Source: Epiperipatus broadwayi (Eukaryota > Onychophora > Udeonychophora > Euonychophora > Peripatidae). Taken from it: 64,000 nucleotides of DNA. Shown piece by piece: positions 23,105 through 34,402 of this stretch. How positions within the stretch are numbered: the stretch's first letter is position 1; each line of letters opens with the position of its first letter. The DNA is taken from contig JAQFVV010000450.1 of the NCBI GenBank assembly GCA_028023455.1, forward strand, positions 498,001 through 562,000, in the 5' to 3' direction. The notes under the pieces were generated by a model. The model did not search any database, was not told the origin of the DNA, and worked only from the letters and a program-made list of their open reading frames with translations. Both the position numbers and the translations under genes were made by a program.

Positions 23105-24493
23105 CTACATGTAATAACTTCATCTGAGAAAAATCTCAGTTTTAAACAACTAACAAATACTGAAATTTCTGTTCTTGAAAGAGGATTAAACTTTGTCATA
23201 ACACTGTCTAATATCCCTTTATTAGATATAATGGCAGCCACCAAGGAAGTCACTCAAAAATTGCCTTTAGAAGAAGCAGCAGAATTATGCTGGAGAATAA
23301 AAAAACACTTGACAAGCAACAAAAATTGAAGTCAAACATATCCTATGGTGAGAGGAAAGCAATTAAATCTCTCAAAGTAGATAAATCTAGAATCATTCTC
23401 TCTGATGACAAAGGCAATGCAACAGTTGTAATGGATGCAACTGATTATAACAATAAAACACAAGAACTCTGAGAGCATGCCAATATTGAAAAGTGGCAAA
23501 AAATCTGATACCGGGTATGAAAACAAAATTACTCAGCATTACTCAGAAAGCATCGAAGGTAGCTCACTGATTCACAAAAAAGTGAAATATCATATTTCAG
23601 CAAAATTCCTCATCTTTATGGTCTATCTAAAATCCATAAGGCAAGACCTATTGTTAGTTCTACAGATTCACCTTGCCAAAATTTGGCAAGGTTTCTTCTC
23701 AAAGTTGTAAATCCTTTGGCATACAAGACCCTGTTTTTTGTCAGGGATTCTAGACACTTTGTAGAATTAATCAAGAACATGAAAATTGAAAGAACTGACT
23801 TGCTGGTAAGTTTTGATATGGAAAGTTTATTCACCAATGTACCATGCAAAGAAGCATTGTCTATTGTAATGAAAAGATTAAATGATGATAATAGTTTACA
23901 AACCAGAACAGCTCTTCCTATTTATAATATAATGGAACTATTAACATTCTGTATAAAAACAACCTACTTTCAATATAACACAGAATTCTTCCAACAAAAT
24001 CAAGGAATGGCTATGGGCTCACCATTGTCTCCCCTGATTAGCAATATTTACATGGAAGAACTTGAAACTTTAGCCATAAAAACTACTCCATATCCGACTA
24101 AAGTTTGGCTTTGGTGTGTGGATGATACATTTGTTGTATGGCCACATGGTTGAAGCACTGCTACAAACTTTCTGGAAACACATCAACAACATACTCCCTT
24201 CAATTAAATTTACAATGGAATCAAAACAAGAACAAAAATTGGCATTCTTAGATGTTCTTGTGACAAGACTCCTTCAAGGCAAAATCAAAACTACAGTTTA
24301 CCAAAAACCTACACATACAGGAAAATACCTAGCCTATACTTCCAATCACACCAGATTCACAAAACATGGAGTTATACTATCACTATGGAATAGAGCAAAA
24401 GAAGTTTGTTCAGAAACCAATGATTTGGAAAAAAGAAAAGATTTATATAGAACAAACTCTTATGAAAAATGGTTATTCATTAGCTGTTATTAA
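23105..24493 (+). pseudogene. Penelope-like reverse transcriptase (frameshifted)
   Basis: The N-terminal region contains ISVLERGLNFVITLSNIP and the turn ILSDDKGNATVVMDATDY, characteristic of PLE proteins. The frame then shifts twice and continues as PHLYGLSKIHKARPIVS (fingers). The longest open piece, 23683-24153, holds DLLVSFDMESLFTNVP (catalytic block A), QGMAMGSPLSPLISN (block B) and WCVDDTFVVW (block C, where YVDD is usual in this position). A further frameshift leads to 24116-24493 with KLAFLDVLVTR and TVYQKPTHTGKYL. All catalytic Asp residues remain. PLE RTs are related to telomerase. Confidence 0.9.
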
Positions 24494-24659
24494 GAGAATG
24501 TTAAATAGATAACAAAAAGAACCATCAAGAGAAAAGACAATTATTGGTACTGTAGTGTACCCATACCTTCCAAAAATAGCAGACAAATTAAGGAAAATCT
24601 GCAATCAGTATAACATCAGAACAGCTTTCCAGAGCCATACTACACTATGAGGAATTCTA

Positions 24660-25041
24660 ACATCTACAAAGCCTAAACTTGAAATGATGAAAAGAAAAAA
24701 CTGCATCTATGAAATACCATGTGGATGTGGAAGAACATATATTGGTGAGACCAGTTGTCCCATTGAAAAGTGCTTGCAAGAATACAAACTGATGATTAGA
24801 AGAAAGAAAACAGATGTCTCTAAGAAAGCAGACCATGTATATGTCAATGGAACATATGTTCAATTGGGAAAATACAAAAAAATTGGATAGAGAAGAAAAG
24901 GTACAAAGAAGAAAATTTAAAGAAGATGCTCACGTGACAATGGCAAAAAATCCCATAAGCCAACTTAGTATGACTTTTCATAATGTATGGAAACCACTAA
25001 CCAACTTTGCTCTTAGGAAAAAGTGGAGAAATCAGGAGTAA
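24660..25041 (+). pseudogene. GIY-YIG endonuclease domain of the PLE
   Basis: The frame at 24684 reads CIYEIPCGCGRTYIGETS. The first strand has IYEI where GIY is canonical, and YIG is intact, as in PLE endonucleases with their extra Cys residues. Acidic and basic residues follow (EKCLQEY), but the usual Arg and His are weak. A frame change near 24860 gives a basic tail (KVQRRKFKED) ending at the stop near 25039. It lies in the usual place, C-terminal to the RT. Confidence 0.85.
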
Positions 25042-25378
25042 CCTCATAGATAACTATATGAAGTTTCTACTGATTGTTGCATTTGGCAGGATGGCTCAGT
25101 TGGTTAGAACATTACCTTAAAATTCAATACTCAAGAATGTAAGGGTCCAGGTTCGAGTCCCATGCTAATACTGTTACTGGTCAGGCCAGCAACACCTGAA
25201 GAAGAGGTGAGAATAATACCTCTTGAAACATTGTGCATATACTAACCTGTTTTGATGTGCTATTACTAACAGTTGAAAGTATTTGGAATATTTAAATAAA
25301 AGTTAAATTTTTCTAAGGACATTCAATACTCAAATTATATGATGGAAATAGTCCAATATAAAAATACAACTAGAATAC
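25003..25378 (+). repeat. Right terminal repeat of the PLE
   Basis: In order it contains the end of the coding region, a tRNA-like unit (25085-25166), a hairpin CTGAAGAAGAGGT...ACCTCTTGAAAC at about 25198-25236, and atttaaataaaag, a possible polyadenylation signal, near 25292-25304. The hairpin resembles a hammerhead core (CTGAAGA, six-pair stem, GAAAC). It has an extra T before GAAAC and a G at the cleavage position, so cleavage is doubtful. Confidence 0.85.
25085..25166 (+). repeat. tRNA-like unit inside the PLE terminal repeat
   Basis: It has A box tggctcagttggttagaac and B box GGTTCGAGTCC with about 60 nt between them, which includes a long middle section (attaccttaaaattcaatac). Copies are at about 22800-22880 (minus) and 57038-57110. 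These boxes could act as an internal pol III promoter. Whether it is a captured SINE or an integral part of the PLE end is not decided. Confidence 0.7.
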
Positions 25379-26051
25379 CATCATCACAAACGTTCAGGAA
25401 AACATTACATAAATTAAATAATTGCATGTTTACTTATCCATAATTTTTAATATAAAATATAGGAGTAGTTTTGATTACTTTCTTCCAACATAATTTAAAA
25501 TTTTTTAGATGTTGATATGACTTGTCCTACAGTGCTATTATATAATATAAACTCTAGTAATGAAATAATTAAAAAACACCTACATGAATTAAAGTATTAT
25601 TACATCCTCTGCTTGGTTTAAGACAGTGATAGACACTGGAGTTTAAGGTATACAGAGTGTATCAGTGATGTCTGAATTTTTTATGAACTCATGAGCAATT
25701 GAAACATAAGATTATTTATTTATTTAGAGAATATGAACCATTATAGGATCTGAGGCATGATCGGTAGATGAATTATGATTCTTCGGGTTGCCAATCTCAT
25801 TACTTGTTAAGAATTTGAGAAAATACAATATACCAACTTTTGCAAATACTAAAGCTATCCCTGGGTTTAATTATTATTTCAGTTTATTAATATTTATAAT
25901 GCTCTGTGGAAGGTACTTGATATTGTATTCAAACATCAGCTATTATACCTATTTTACTACACAGAATATTCCGATGATAATAATAATATGAAATCATCAT
26001 TTATCCATGAAAATATTATAATTAATAAAATTTATATATATATAGTGTTTT
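25379..26051. other. AT-rich stretch without a recognised feature
   Basis: The frame 25788-25991 (67 codons) has no recognisable motif and is not supported as a gene. Confidence 0.4.
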
Positions 26052-26248
26052 AAGATTAATTCATTGAAACTGTTTAAATCGAAGCAATATTCCCTCTCTA
26101 GTGTCAGCAAATGACCATAGATTTTTAAAGTTAAAATGATACCCTTTCCTTTATAACTCAGGAGGATATATACTTCAAAAATGTATTCTCATTTATGACA
26201 CTAGAGGGTTATTCAATTATATTTAAACAGTTGCAATGAATTAATCTC
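26052..26248. repeat. Small palindromic element
   Basis: The left arm 26052-26114 pairs with 26190-26248. Shared inverse words are agattaattcattg.aactg, tttaaat and ccctctagtgtca. The spacer is about 75 nt. The family is unknown; no ribozyme core was found in it. Confidence 0.75.
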
Positions 26249-26280
26249 AAGGCATTACATGTAAATACTTAGTGCTACAA

Positions 26281-26340
26281 TATATATATATATATAATAT
26301 AATGAAATATATATATATATATAATATAATGAAATATAGC
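26281..26340. repeat. Two-copy AT tandem repeat
   Basis: A unit of about 29 bp (an AT run, then ataatataatgaaat) occurs twice in a row. Confidence 0.8.
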
Positions 26341-26629
26341 AAGATGTTAAAATGTATTGTTATGTTTTATGTAAAGTTCATGAGAATAAATTTCTTAATA
26401 TAACACAAGGTTTAACATAATTATTTCTGAATATTTGATCTAGTTTCTTCAGAATTGATATTTTGCAAGATCCCGGAATACTGACATTATTCATAATCCT
26501 CCATTTGCACAACTGAAACAGTTATATTTGAAATTACTTAAATTGAAGCCTAAATATAGACAGTTTCTTTTATTTGCATGTAAGCAAGTTAAAATGACCA
26601 AATATTCATTAAAATGTTACGTATGAGAG

Positions 26630-27190
26630 TAATAATATGTAATGATAATAAATGTATAAAATTAGAACAAGTAAAATATATTAGATATCTCGGAATGATG
26701 ATAGATGAAAAAATGACTTGGAAACATCATATAAGCATACTAATTAAGTAATTTAAGAACTTTATAACAATATTCTACAAAATCAAAGATATTTTCATGT
26801 AAATATTATTATTGTTATATATAAAACTTTCTGTGAATCTTTATTGAGATATGAAATAATGCTTTATGGTTTTTCAAGCTTGTCTAATATCAATAGGGTA
26901 GCATTACTGCAAAAAAGAATACTTGATCTAATAGAAGAAAATTATATCAAAATAGACAGAAGTGGATACAAAAATAAGATTTTATTATTCAATCAACTTC
27001 TTTATTATATAAAACAATTACATATGTGTCTAAAGAAAACAAATTCAAATATAGTTTTAAATATTGTAATAAATATGGAACTAGAATAAGAAATTATTAT
27101 GTTTCTATATTATTTAATAATTTACCTATTGAAATAAGAAGCTTGCAACATTATGGGGAAATAAAAAAAAAAAACAAATTAAAAATATAT
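26630..27190 (+). pseudogene. Non-LTR RT C-terminal fragment (jockey/CR1-like style)
   Basis: A stretch near 26667-26733 reads KYIRYLGMMIDEKMTWKHHI, the block after the RT catalytic core. It is followed by a second piece (26844-27089) with YEIMLYGFSS and NRVALLQKRIL, and a last piece near 27040-27140 with the usual tail NLPIEIRSL. Together they give the C-terminal order of jockey/CR1-type LINE proteins, spread over several frames with stops. The catalytic core is absent. It differs from the RTE-like element at the left end. Confidence 0.75.
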
Positions 27191-27649
27191 TAAAGGTAAA
27201 ACATTAGTATAAAGAAATATATATATATATGAGTATCCAATGTTGTATCATCAATATTTATATTATATAATTAATATATTATTGAAATGTAATTTATTGT
27301 TGTTAATTTATTAGCATATTTTATATTACGTTTAAAATTACATGTAAATATATAAAATGTTATAAAATTTTTCTTCTATTTGTGTAAATATATTTTGACC
27401 TTTATTTAAATGAATAAATTCAATGAATGTATCTATCTTAATAAACAGTATTATTTATTTTAAAAAATACTTGATATGTAAATAAAATATATTTTATCTT
27501 AATATCATTTATATTACGATTTTTTGTAAACAATTAATTTGCAGAGATATATCATTTTCAATATTAGCAAATTTAATTTTCTCTTGACTGCATATATGTT
27601 CTGATTATAATGATCTTCATATCACCTCATGAATAAATTCTAGGCATCA
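27191..27649. other. AT-rich stretch without a recognised feature
   Basis: It is low complexity, with an (AT)n tract near 27215. Confidence 0.4.
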
Positions 27650-29830
27650 CAAGAAAAAAGTCTTAACTGCAACTTAATCCGTATGCGTGTAGCTTCTAAC
27701 TTGATGTGGTCTCTTTTAAAAGCAGTGCCAAGATATTTATGACAATATTCATTACTTCCTACAACATATTATCAACAATCAATAATATATGGCTTCCAAT
27801 ATAAATTAGAGCTGTGATTTCAAATCCTTTTACTACAATATGGATTACTGGATATATTTATATCCAGTTAGGAAATATTAAAAACTATATTTGAAATGAA
27901 TTAATTTCAATCGTGTTAGTTACAATGTTCCTTTCATAATTTTGAAAACTCTATCATAAGGATCATCCCAACAAAGTTCATTTGAGTTTGCTAAGACTAT
28001 TGATGAGCCAATTCTTGCTTACTTTATAATGGTGGTGTCTTATATTGTATTCTGGTTTCTTCTTGAAGATTCTCTGTGACAAAAGTACTTCTATCATTAC
28101 TCTGCTCTTCACAGCCTCATTTTCTATTAATTATTATAACCAGTATTTCTACAATTATTGAATTCTTCCAGTTTGACTTTTGATTTCTTAATGATATTGA
28201 ATTCTGTGATTATGCCTTTAATTTTAGTTATCTGCTAATGGAAAATTTGTAATATTCCCCAATGGCCACTTTATATCTTTCCTATAATATTTAATGGTAA
28301 ATCTCATCCTGCAACTTTTCATTCTCATCCCCCCCCCCACACACACACAAATAATCAAATGGTTTATTGCTTGAAAGTTTACAATCATTTCTTTTGAGCA
28401 CTGGAAATAGATAGTAAATCATAAACTTTGAGTTCACAGTCTGTCACTTTATGACTACACCAAATGATCAACACACAGAAATTATCAATGGTTGGGGTGT
28501 AATAAATAAAGATGCCAACAAATCCTGAAAAGTGCCATTCAAGTGATTATTCATGCTAGAAATCTTCTTACTAATAGGATAAAATGCAAATAATTGATTT
28601 AATCCATTGAAAAGTTCAAAGTAATTTTCATCCATGTCTCCTTTGAATGTTCTAAAAGGATACCTTGGATATATATTAGATCACCATGTTTTGATTTTCC
28701 TAAATTATTTGGTTTTGGTTATGCTAGCCTGCATTTTAAATTTAGTCTGGTTCTTGTCTACATTAATCTACTGATATGGCAGATTATTACAATTTATTTT
28801 ATCACTTTCCTGTTTAACATGAGTGTCATTGTGCATCATCTTCATCTAAGTTTCTTCATTATCATATTCTATCTTCTATATTTTTTCCAATATCATCATC
28901 TGGGTACAATTTTATTTATGTGTGAGTTGTTAAATTCTTCATTCTCTGGTCTTTCTAATTCTTGCTTCCATATCTTGTATTTCTCTAATCTTTAAAATGA
29001 TCTCTTGAAATTCTATGACTTGATACTGCAAGATATTTAATCTTCTACTGTTTTACTTGAGTTGGTATATATTATCTTTAATCATTTGCTGTTTATGTTG
29101 TACTCCATTTGCCACATTATTTTCTAACAGACGGTTTGGTTTTATTGATATTTTTCATTCATTTTCCATGATTGTAGTACATTCCAATCTTCACAAATGT
29201 TCTTATTTTATTATCCCTTCCTCCATTATTTTCATCTTTAGAGCATTTTCATTTCTTTCACATTTGTTTATACAATTTCTTTCACTGTATTTCAACTATA
29301 TTGGACAGCACAACACTCAATGCAGTGTATAACTCTGTGTTCTTGATTCAAGTTTTCTCTTATTTTTTTTTCTTGCACCAATTCAATCTGCATCATCTCT
29401 ATTTCTTCTAGGTTTGCCTATCCTTTTTGCATGTCTCATTTTAATTCTTTGTATGCCTTATTCATCTTGGTTTCCAACTATTGTTGTTCTTGTTTGTATG
29501 TTAATCATCCATTTTCTATTTTGATTTCTACTTCACTTATATGTTGTTGTCCTTTTTCTATGTGAGTTTCTGTATTCTCTATTTGGGTTTCAAAAATTTC
29601 TATCTGCTGATGACTTCTTGTTATCATTGTTGCACTCTTGGAACAATTCCACTTCACCTTTTTCAGGTTTTTGCTTCATAACAAGGTTGTCTCACTGGTT
29701 GTTCATATTCTCTTACTAGATTTTTTGCATTCTTTTCCAGGGTTTTCCATTTCATTAAATGCTGTCTGGTTCTTCTTACTCCATCTCTAAGTCGTATTTC
29801 ATTATGTCTTATCACTTATTCTACTTTGTG
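27650..29830 (-). other. Strand-asymmetric region, probably a decayed minus-strand coding sequence
   Basis: The plus strand is strikingly pyrimidine-rich for nearly 2 kb, so the minus strand is purine-rich. Minus-strand translation in shifting frames gives charged helical sequence such as HLMKWKTLEKNAKNLVREYE and VELFQECNNDNKK (about 29830-29600), and later KLEATRIRIKLQL. It looks like a decayed coiled-coil or gag-like protein, but no domain can be named. The plus-strand frame at 29057-29332 is the antisense shadow. Confidence 0.4.
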
Positions 29831-30451
29831 TTCATTGAATAAAAAAATAAATTAACTTAAATAAATATTTGGGTCTTTATTGATTTCCTTTTTCTATTAA
29901 TTATATGATTTCTACTCACTAATCATCTAATGCAAAGGTGTAAATATATTGTGTGTAAATAGTATTTACAGACATACAATAGTTACTAAACAGAAATAAT
30001 TTTTAAGACCGACTCTTTAGTTTTTTACTCATTTCAATACCTTTTCTATTTTTAATTTCAGTAAAACTACAAAAATAATAGTATGGCATATGGCTATAAA
30101 TTTAATTACAATTAACTAATTTTTTATATAATATTATATCAAATAAATAAATAAAATATTATATTTTAAAGTTTTCAGATTTTTTTTCAAGCAATACTAT
30201 TTATCCTACATATAGATGGATTTTATAATTAAGAGTAAATGTAAAGGAAAAAAAAATTAAATAAACTTTCAAGTAAAAAAAAAAATATAACTTTTAATCT
30301 TTTAAAATATACAAAAATATTTTTCTTCAAAACCTAAATAAATCTTATTTATTTAATTAAACTTAAAATAATTCAGCCTAATTACAGTTTATATTGGTAT
30401 TTAAACAAGATTTAGTTGCGATATATTTTATACATTTTTAACACAAAATAA
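29831..30451. other. AT-rich stretch without a recognised feature
   Basis: No coding, tRNA-like or inverted-repeat signal was seen. Confidence 0.4.
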
Positions 30452-30598
30452 ACGTTGTTAGCCGAGAGGTCAGCGCAGCCACCTTGCAAGCAAATATTTG
30501 GTTGCAGACGGTTGTTGTAAGTTCGCTTCCTGGCTGATGCTATGACAGATGGGAAAAAAAAATCCAGGCAAAATTAATCCATGCTGGAAAAAAAAAAT
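30452..30598 (+). repeat. tRNA-derived SINE (family A), plus strand
   Basis: It starts gttgttagccgagaggtcagc, an A-box of class II (Leu/Ser-like) type. A middle section follows with cttgcaag, then the B-box region AGTTCGCTTCC, then ctgatgctatgaca and an A-run. A second A-run ends the copy. It closely matches 56820-56920. Confidence 0.8.
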
Positions 30599-31594
30599 TC
30601 CATTTCACTTAGCTCTTATATTTATTGAAAATAGCAAAGATCAAATGTATGTTTATTGTACAAAATAAAAATTGAAGTCCACTAGAGGGAGCCAAGGACT
30701 CCAATTAACACTGTTTCTGGCTCCCTGTTTCATTCCCTTTTTTCTAGTTCAGGGAATTAAATTTCTCTAAAACTATCCCTATTAAAAAGAGGAGTTTTTT
30801 TAGCTCTCTTTTCATATACAAGCTATATCAACAATGTAATCACAAGTAAGCATAATTTCAACTTTTATAAAAATGCTATGTAAATATATGGCAGCCACTG
30901 AAATTACAAACGATTTCTACTGAAATTTTACCGTTTAATGAAAATTTTCATTTCACTTAATTTTGTTGAATGAATGAGAGAGTCCAGTTGTTGGGAGAAC
31001 TCCCAGGGGCTAAATCCTAGTTCTTTTGAGGGAGGGGTTTGGGATGAGGGCGCTGTGGTGATCGTTACCAACATTGGTTTTTCTCATTCACAAGATAGAA
31101 AAAATAACATTATTTATGGTGATTCTTTAATGTTATCGTTATGAGTGATTTTATCCATGTATTATTGCAAAATAGGTCGCAGTTTGGCCTCATGATTCTA
31201 ATTGCAAGTGATCCACCTTATTTAATTTTATTACTTCCAATGTTGCTATTGATAGGGCTGGCCTTTTGCTGTTCATGTGATTTTCATGATGGATTAGAAT
31301 GGTTTTCAGCAGAGACATTTTGAATCTTGGATTTTCTTTCCCCTTGTTCTCCGTAGGTTTTCCATAATTTTTCCAAAGTATTCAGGAATGCTCTCTTGTG
31401 AATATATTCAAGGCCATTTGGAAAAACTGAACAGTAGATTGATTTAGTCCACATTTTATGTTAGCTCCAAGTGTTTTCCTATTTCTCAACTTTCCCAATA
31501 TTGTACTCCTAAAAGACTATTCATATTTGATTTCTAGACTTTACAAATAATTCCTAATTGTAACATTCATTTGTCTTTAATGGTTAATACAAAC
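30599..31594. other. No recognised gene; one CTCF-like word
   Basis: The word CCACTAGAGGGAGCCA at 30678-30693 resembles the animal CTCF core. The segment around 30990-31070 is less AT-rich. The open frame 31141-31323 has a hydrophobic stretch but no homology I recognise. Confidence 0.35.
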
Positions 31595-31725
31595 CCTTTC
31601 CACACCCCTTTCCGTTTTCATATGTATCCAGAATTTCATTTTTACCATTCTTTGTAAACCTCTTATTTAACTATATTTGTACCTTTTTTTGATGAATAAA
31701 CTTTCGTCACTGAGAAAAAAAAACA
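31595..31725 (+). repeat. LINE or SINE 3' tail, copy 3
   Basis: It shares tttcatatgtat, tttgtaaacctctt, actatatttgtacc and the end gaataaactttcgtcactgag plus A-run with 10375-10614. Confidence 0.8.
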
Positions 31726-32922
31726 ATTAATTTACAATGGATATATTAAGCAGGTCAAGACATAAAATAAAAAATTACAAATTTGCACTTTGCTAATCCT
31801 AATCTCTATATATTTGTCTCTTAGCTTTGGAACTAGGCTTTTTTTTTATTATTTACTTGTGCAGATCTCAAAAACTCTTTATAACTCTATTTATTTATTC
31901 ATAAATGAAAAAAACACTTTCTATACGAGCATTTGAGGCTAAGATGCTTACTAAAATCTTATTAAAATTTGGAACATTAATTTATTTGTTTCTTAAATCG
32001 ATAAAAATTTTGACAACTTTATTCAATAATTCCTATTTTTAGAACACTCACAACACTTTCTGCACTAGAAAACTCAGTATATTGTCTGTACTCATTTACA
32101 AAGTCAAGATTAATTTCTTTTACCATGACATGCAAATGTCCTTTAAATTTAAAATACAGAATTTCCATTTGATAACTTAAATTTTTTAGAGATATACTTA
32201 TGCAACCAACAATAAAAACTAAAACATCATTCTTTGCATATACAGGGATGAATTGACAGCTAATTTTTTTTTTTTTTTCAGTAGCAGTATTAAAAAAAAA
32301 GTGTTCTTATCATTTGCTGACTTTTATTTATTTAAACATTGTATTATACTATAGCATTTCAAAATAGTTAAATTAGCAGTTTCAAGAATTTTGTCAGATT
32401 AAAAAATATGATATCAATGTTGTTAAAAAAAAAGATAAGGATTAAAACTCATTTCTTTTCTGAATGTGTAGGATTGTAATGTTTTTTTAAACATTTTGGA
32501 CTATCATTCACATTTCTGAAATAACTCTTACACATAATCAATTTTCCACTAATCTGTCCACAACTAATTTTAAGAAAAGCCAATGAGTGGGGACATGCTG
32601 AATAATCTCCTACCATTCAGATCCATGAAATGCAGAATAACTTCAATTCTTTTTGTTTGATACCAAAAACTGTTCAAATATTTTTTAAGATAATCATTTC
32701 AATATCCATATATGATCCATCAGATGAATGTTTAATGGCATTATGCAATGACTGATTTGAACAGTTTGCTTAAGCACAATTTTATCTTTTTGATTAGTTA
32801 GAATAAAGAATTATACTATTCACATTTGCATTATTTTTATAATATGAAGTCATTCATATCTAACTTGTGTTTATTAAGTGAAGACATGATCAAAAAATGA
32901 TTGCATTAATTGTTTCATCAGG
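31726..32922. other. AT-rich stretch without a recognised feature
   Basis: No motif was seen. There are T-runs near 32265 and A-runs near 32290 and 32425. Confidence 0.4.
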
Positions 32923-33360
32923 TTGGTCAATGAAACTCAGAAACCTTGTAAGACCACTAAGAAGACCAAATTACCTATGAATTATCTTTCCATTTTTGTG
33001 GTTGGAAATATCGGTAGTAGTGCAAAAAAGTTGTTTGATTTTGTTGAACTTTCCAATATACCGATGAAGTCTTCAATCTCTTTATCTTTTCATAGAAAAT
33101 CTTTGAAGCAAAGATTGAGTTATGGAAAATATGCTTCGATAACCTCATCTGTAATCCACATTTCTGTAGATAATGCCATGTTTATAGTATGGAAAATTAA
33201 TGCTAACTTTTTGATGTTATCATTCCTGAAAAAAAAAAAAAAATTTAAGACCTTTTTATATCTCTCAACAGCAATTGATATTACTCCTGTAAGCAATGCT
33301 GAAGTCAAGTTTACAAATAGTACGGTAAACTCTGTAAATGCAGGAGGACACAAACTTTAA
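32923..33360 (+). CDS. Unrecognised open reading frame, 145 codons
   Basis: This is the longest plus-strand frame in the window outside recognised transposon proteins. The product is basic and Ser-rich with a K-run encoded by an A-run (33230-33245), which suggests slippage. Upstream, in another frame, coding-like sequence with CLIVSSGWSMKLRN may extend it. No splice signals, transposon motif or domain were recognised. It may be a decayed transposon or host pseudogene, or chance. Confidence that it is translated is low. Confidence 0.2.
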   Translation: MVNETQKPCKTTKKTKLPMNYLSIFVVGNIGSSAKKLFDFVELSNIPMKSSISLSFHRKSLKQRLSYGKYASITSSVIHISVDNAMFIVWKINANFLMLSFLKKKKKFKTFLYLSTAIDITPVSNAEVKFTNSTVNSVNAGGHKL

Positions 33361-33383
33361 TTCATGAGTAAGGTTCTTTCCCA

Positions 33384-33632
33384 TTGGCTTATGTAAATGC
33401 ACCAATATTAGTTTACTTCTTAAGTCAAGTTTTTGCATTATTGCTTTCATTTTTACTATCATTACTCATTACTGATATGGATTCAATTTTATACAAATTT
33501 AAGAGCATGGGAATGAACAAGAAAGAAACCAGAAGAAAAATATTACAATCTGGAAATAAGATATTCTACCGCCAACTAGCATATGCTAAACTTTTTATTG
33601 ATAATATATGTAAATATATTTGGATGAAATAA
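33384..33632 (+). CDS. Unrecognised open reading frame, 82 codons
   Basis: It has a hydrophobic N-terminal half (VYFLSQVFALLLSFLLSLLI), then a basic helix (KKETRRKILQSGNK). It follows the previous frame by about 20 nt in another frame. No family was recognised. It could be the continuation of one broken gene. Confidence 0.15.
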   Translation: MAYVNAPILVYFLSQVFALLLSFLLSLLITDMDSILYKFKSMGMNKKETRRKILQSGNKIFYRQLAYAKLFIDNICKYIWMK

Positions 33633-33796
33633 TATATAATTTAAATTTTATGATTTTTATTTACAAAAGAAATATGCCAAAAGAGAAAGTGAATATAAAA
33701 ACTGAGAGAATTAAAAAAAAAAAAGCTCTAATAAAGAATTTCCTAAAAATAGGGCAATCTCAACTTACCTTTAATTAATGGACTTGTCTAGATTCC

Positions 33797-33852
33797 ATCT
33801 TATCTTAATCAGATGGAACATTTATCTTATCTTAATCAGATGGAGCATTTAT
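33797..33852. repeat. Short tandem duplication
   Basis: The unit atcttatcttaatcagatgg plus a few bases occurs twice in a row. Confidence 0.85.
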
Positions 33853-33874
33853 TACCATGGACTAATATATATAT

Positions 33875-34402
33875 ATATGGCAGTAACAGGCAAATGGATG
33901 ATGATGCTTAGTGAATTCAATTGGTTTTCATTATGAAAAGGGATTTGATTATAAATGGTTATGCCAGTTGGAGGTATGGGAAAACAAAAACAACTTACTG
34001 TCAAACCTGAATGTCAGTAAGTATGTTTTCCATCTGCTTTATGATTACAGTAGTGAGGCAAGTTCATGTTAAAACTGGAAGCTGCTAGAACTTAGATCAA
34101 ACACGAAGCAAAATATCATTGTAACTATACACGAGGCAAGCCATCATAGATCAGATGAAAGTGTCACTGTACCTATTCACAAGGGAAGCTGTCATGGTAT
34201 AACTGAAAGTGATGAGTAAATGAAAAAGGGAACCTTAAATCTCTTACATTAATAGTTGTCCAGCAACTAAACTCTATACCAAACCAACGGTATTAGTTAT
34301 ATATTGTGTAAATATGCATGTAAATACTTTTTAATAAATAAATATTATAATCGTATTTTACGAGTCTGTGTTTATCATAAATCATGCACTAAACACAACA
34401 GT
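33875..34402 (+). repeat. Possible solo LTR (weak)
   Basis: The block has mixed composition unlike its surroundings, two aataaata signals near 34332-34345, and an end cactaaacacaaca that looks like a U5 ending in CA. No target duplication or matching second LTR was found. Confidence 0.3.

Larger units (their letters stand above)
22590..25378 (+). mobile_element. Penelope-like retroelement with inverted terminal repeats
   Basis: The terminal repeat of about 370 bp at 25003-25378 is found inverted at 22590-22958. Between them lies a plus-strand PLE polyprotein: N-terminal helical region, reverse transcriptase, then GIY-YIG endonuclease. The first 40 bp or so of the right repeat are the 3' end of the coding region, so the left repeat carries an antisense copy of that end. 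Each repeat contains a tRNA-like unit and a hammerhead-like hairpin. A shorter palindromic derivative lies at 56930-57290. Frameshifts and stops make this copy inactive, but it is the best-preserved PLE in the window. Confidence 0.9.

Noticed and set aside
25085-25166. Possible functional tRNA gene
   Set aside because: The middle section is too long and does not form a normal anticodon arm, and the unit is repeated inside PLE ends.
29057-29332. 91-codon plus frame with many hydrophobic residues
   Set aside because: It is the antisense of a purine-rich minus-strand region. The hydrophobicity comes from the pyrimidine bias.
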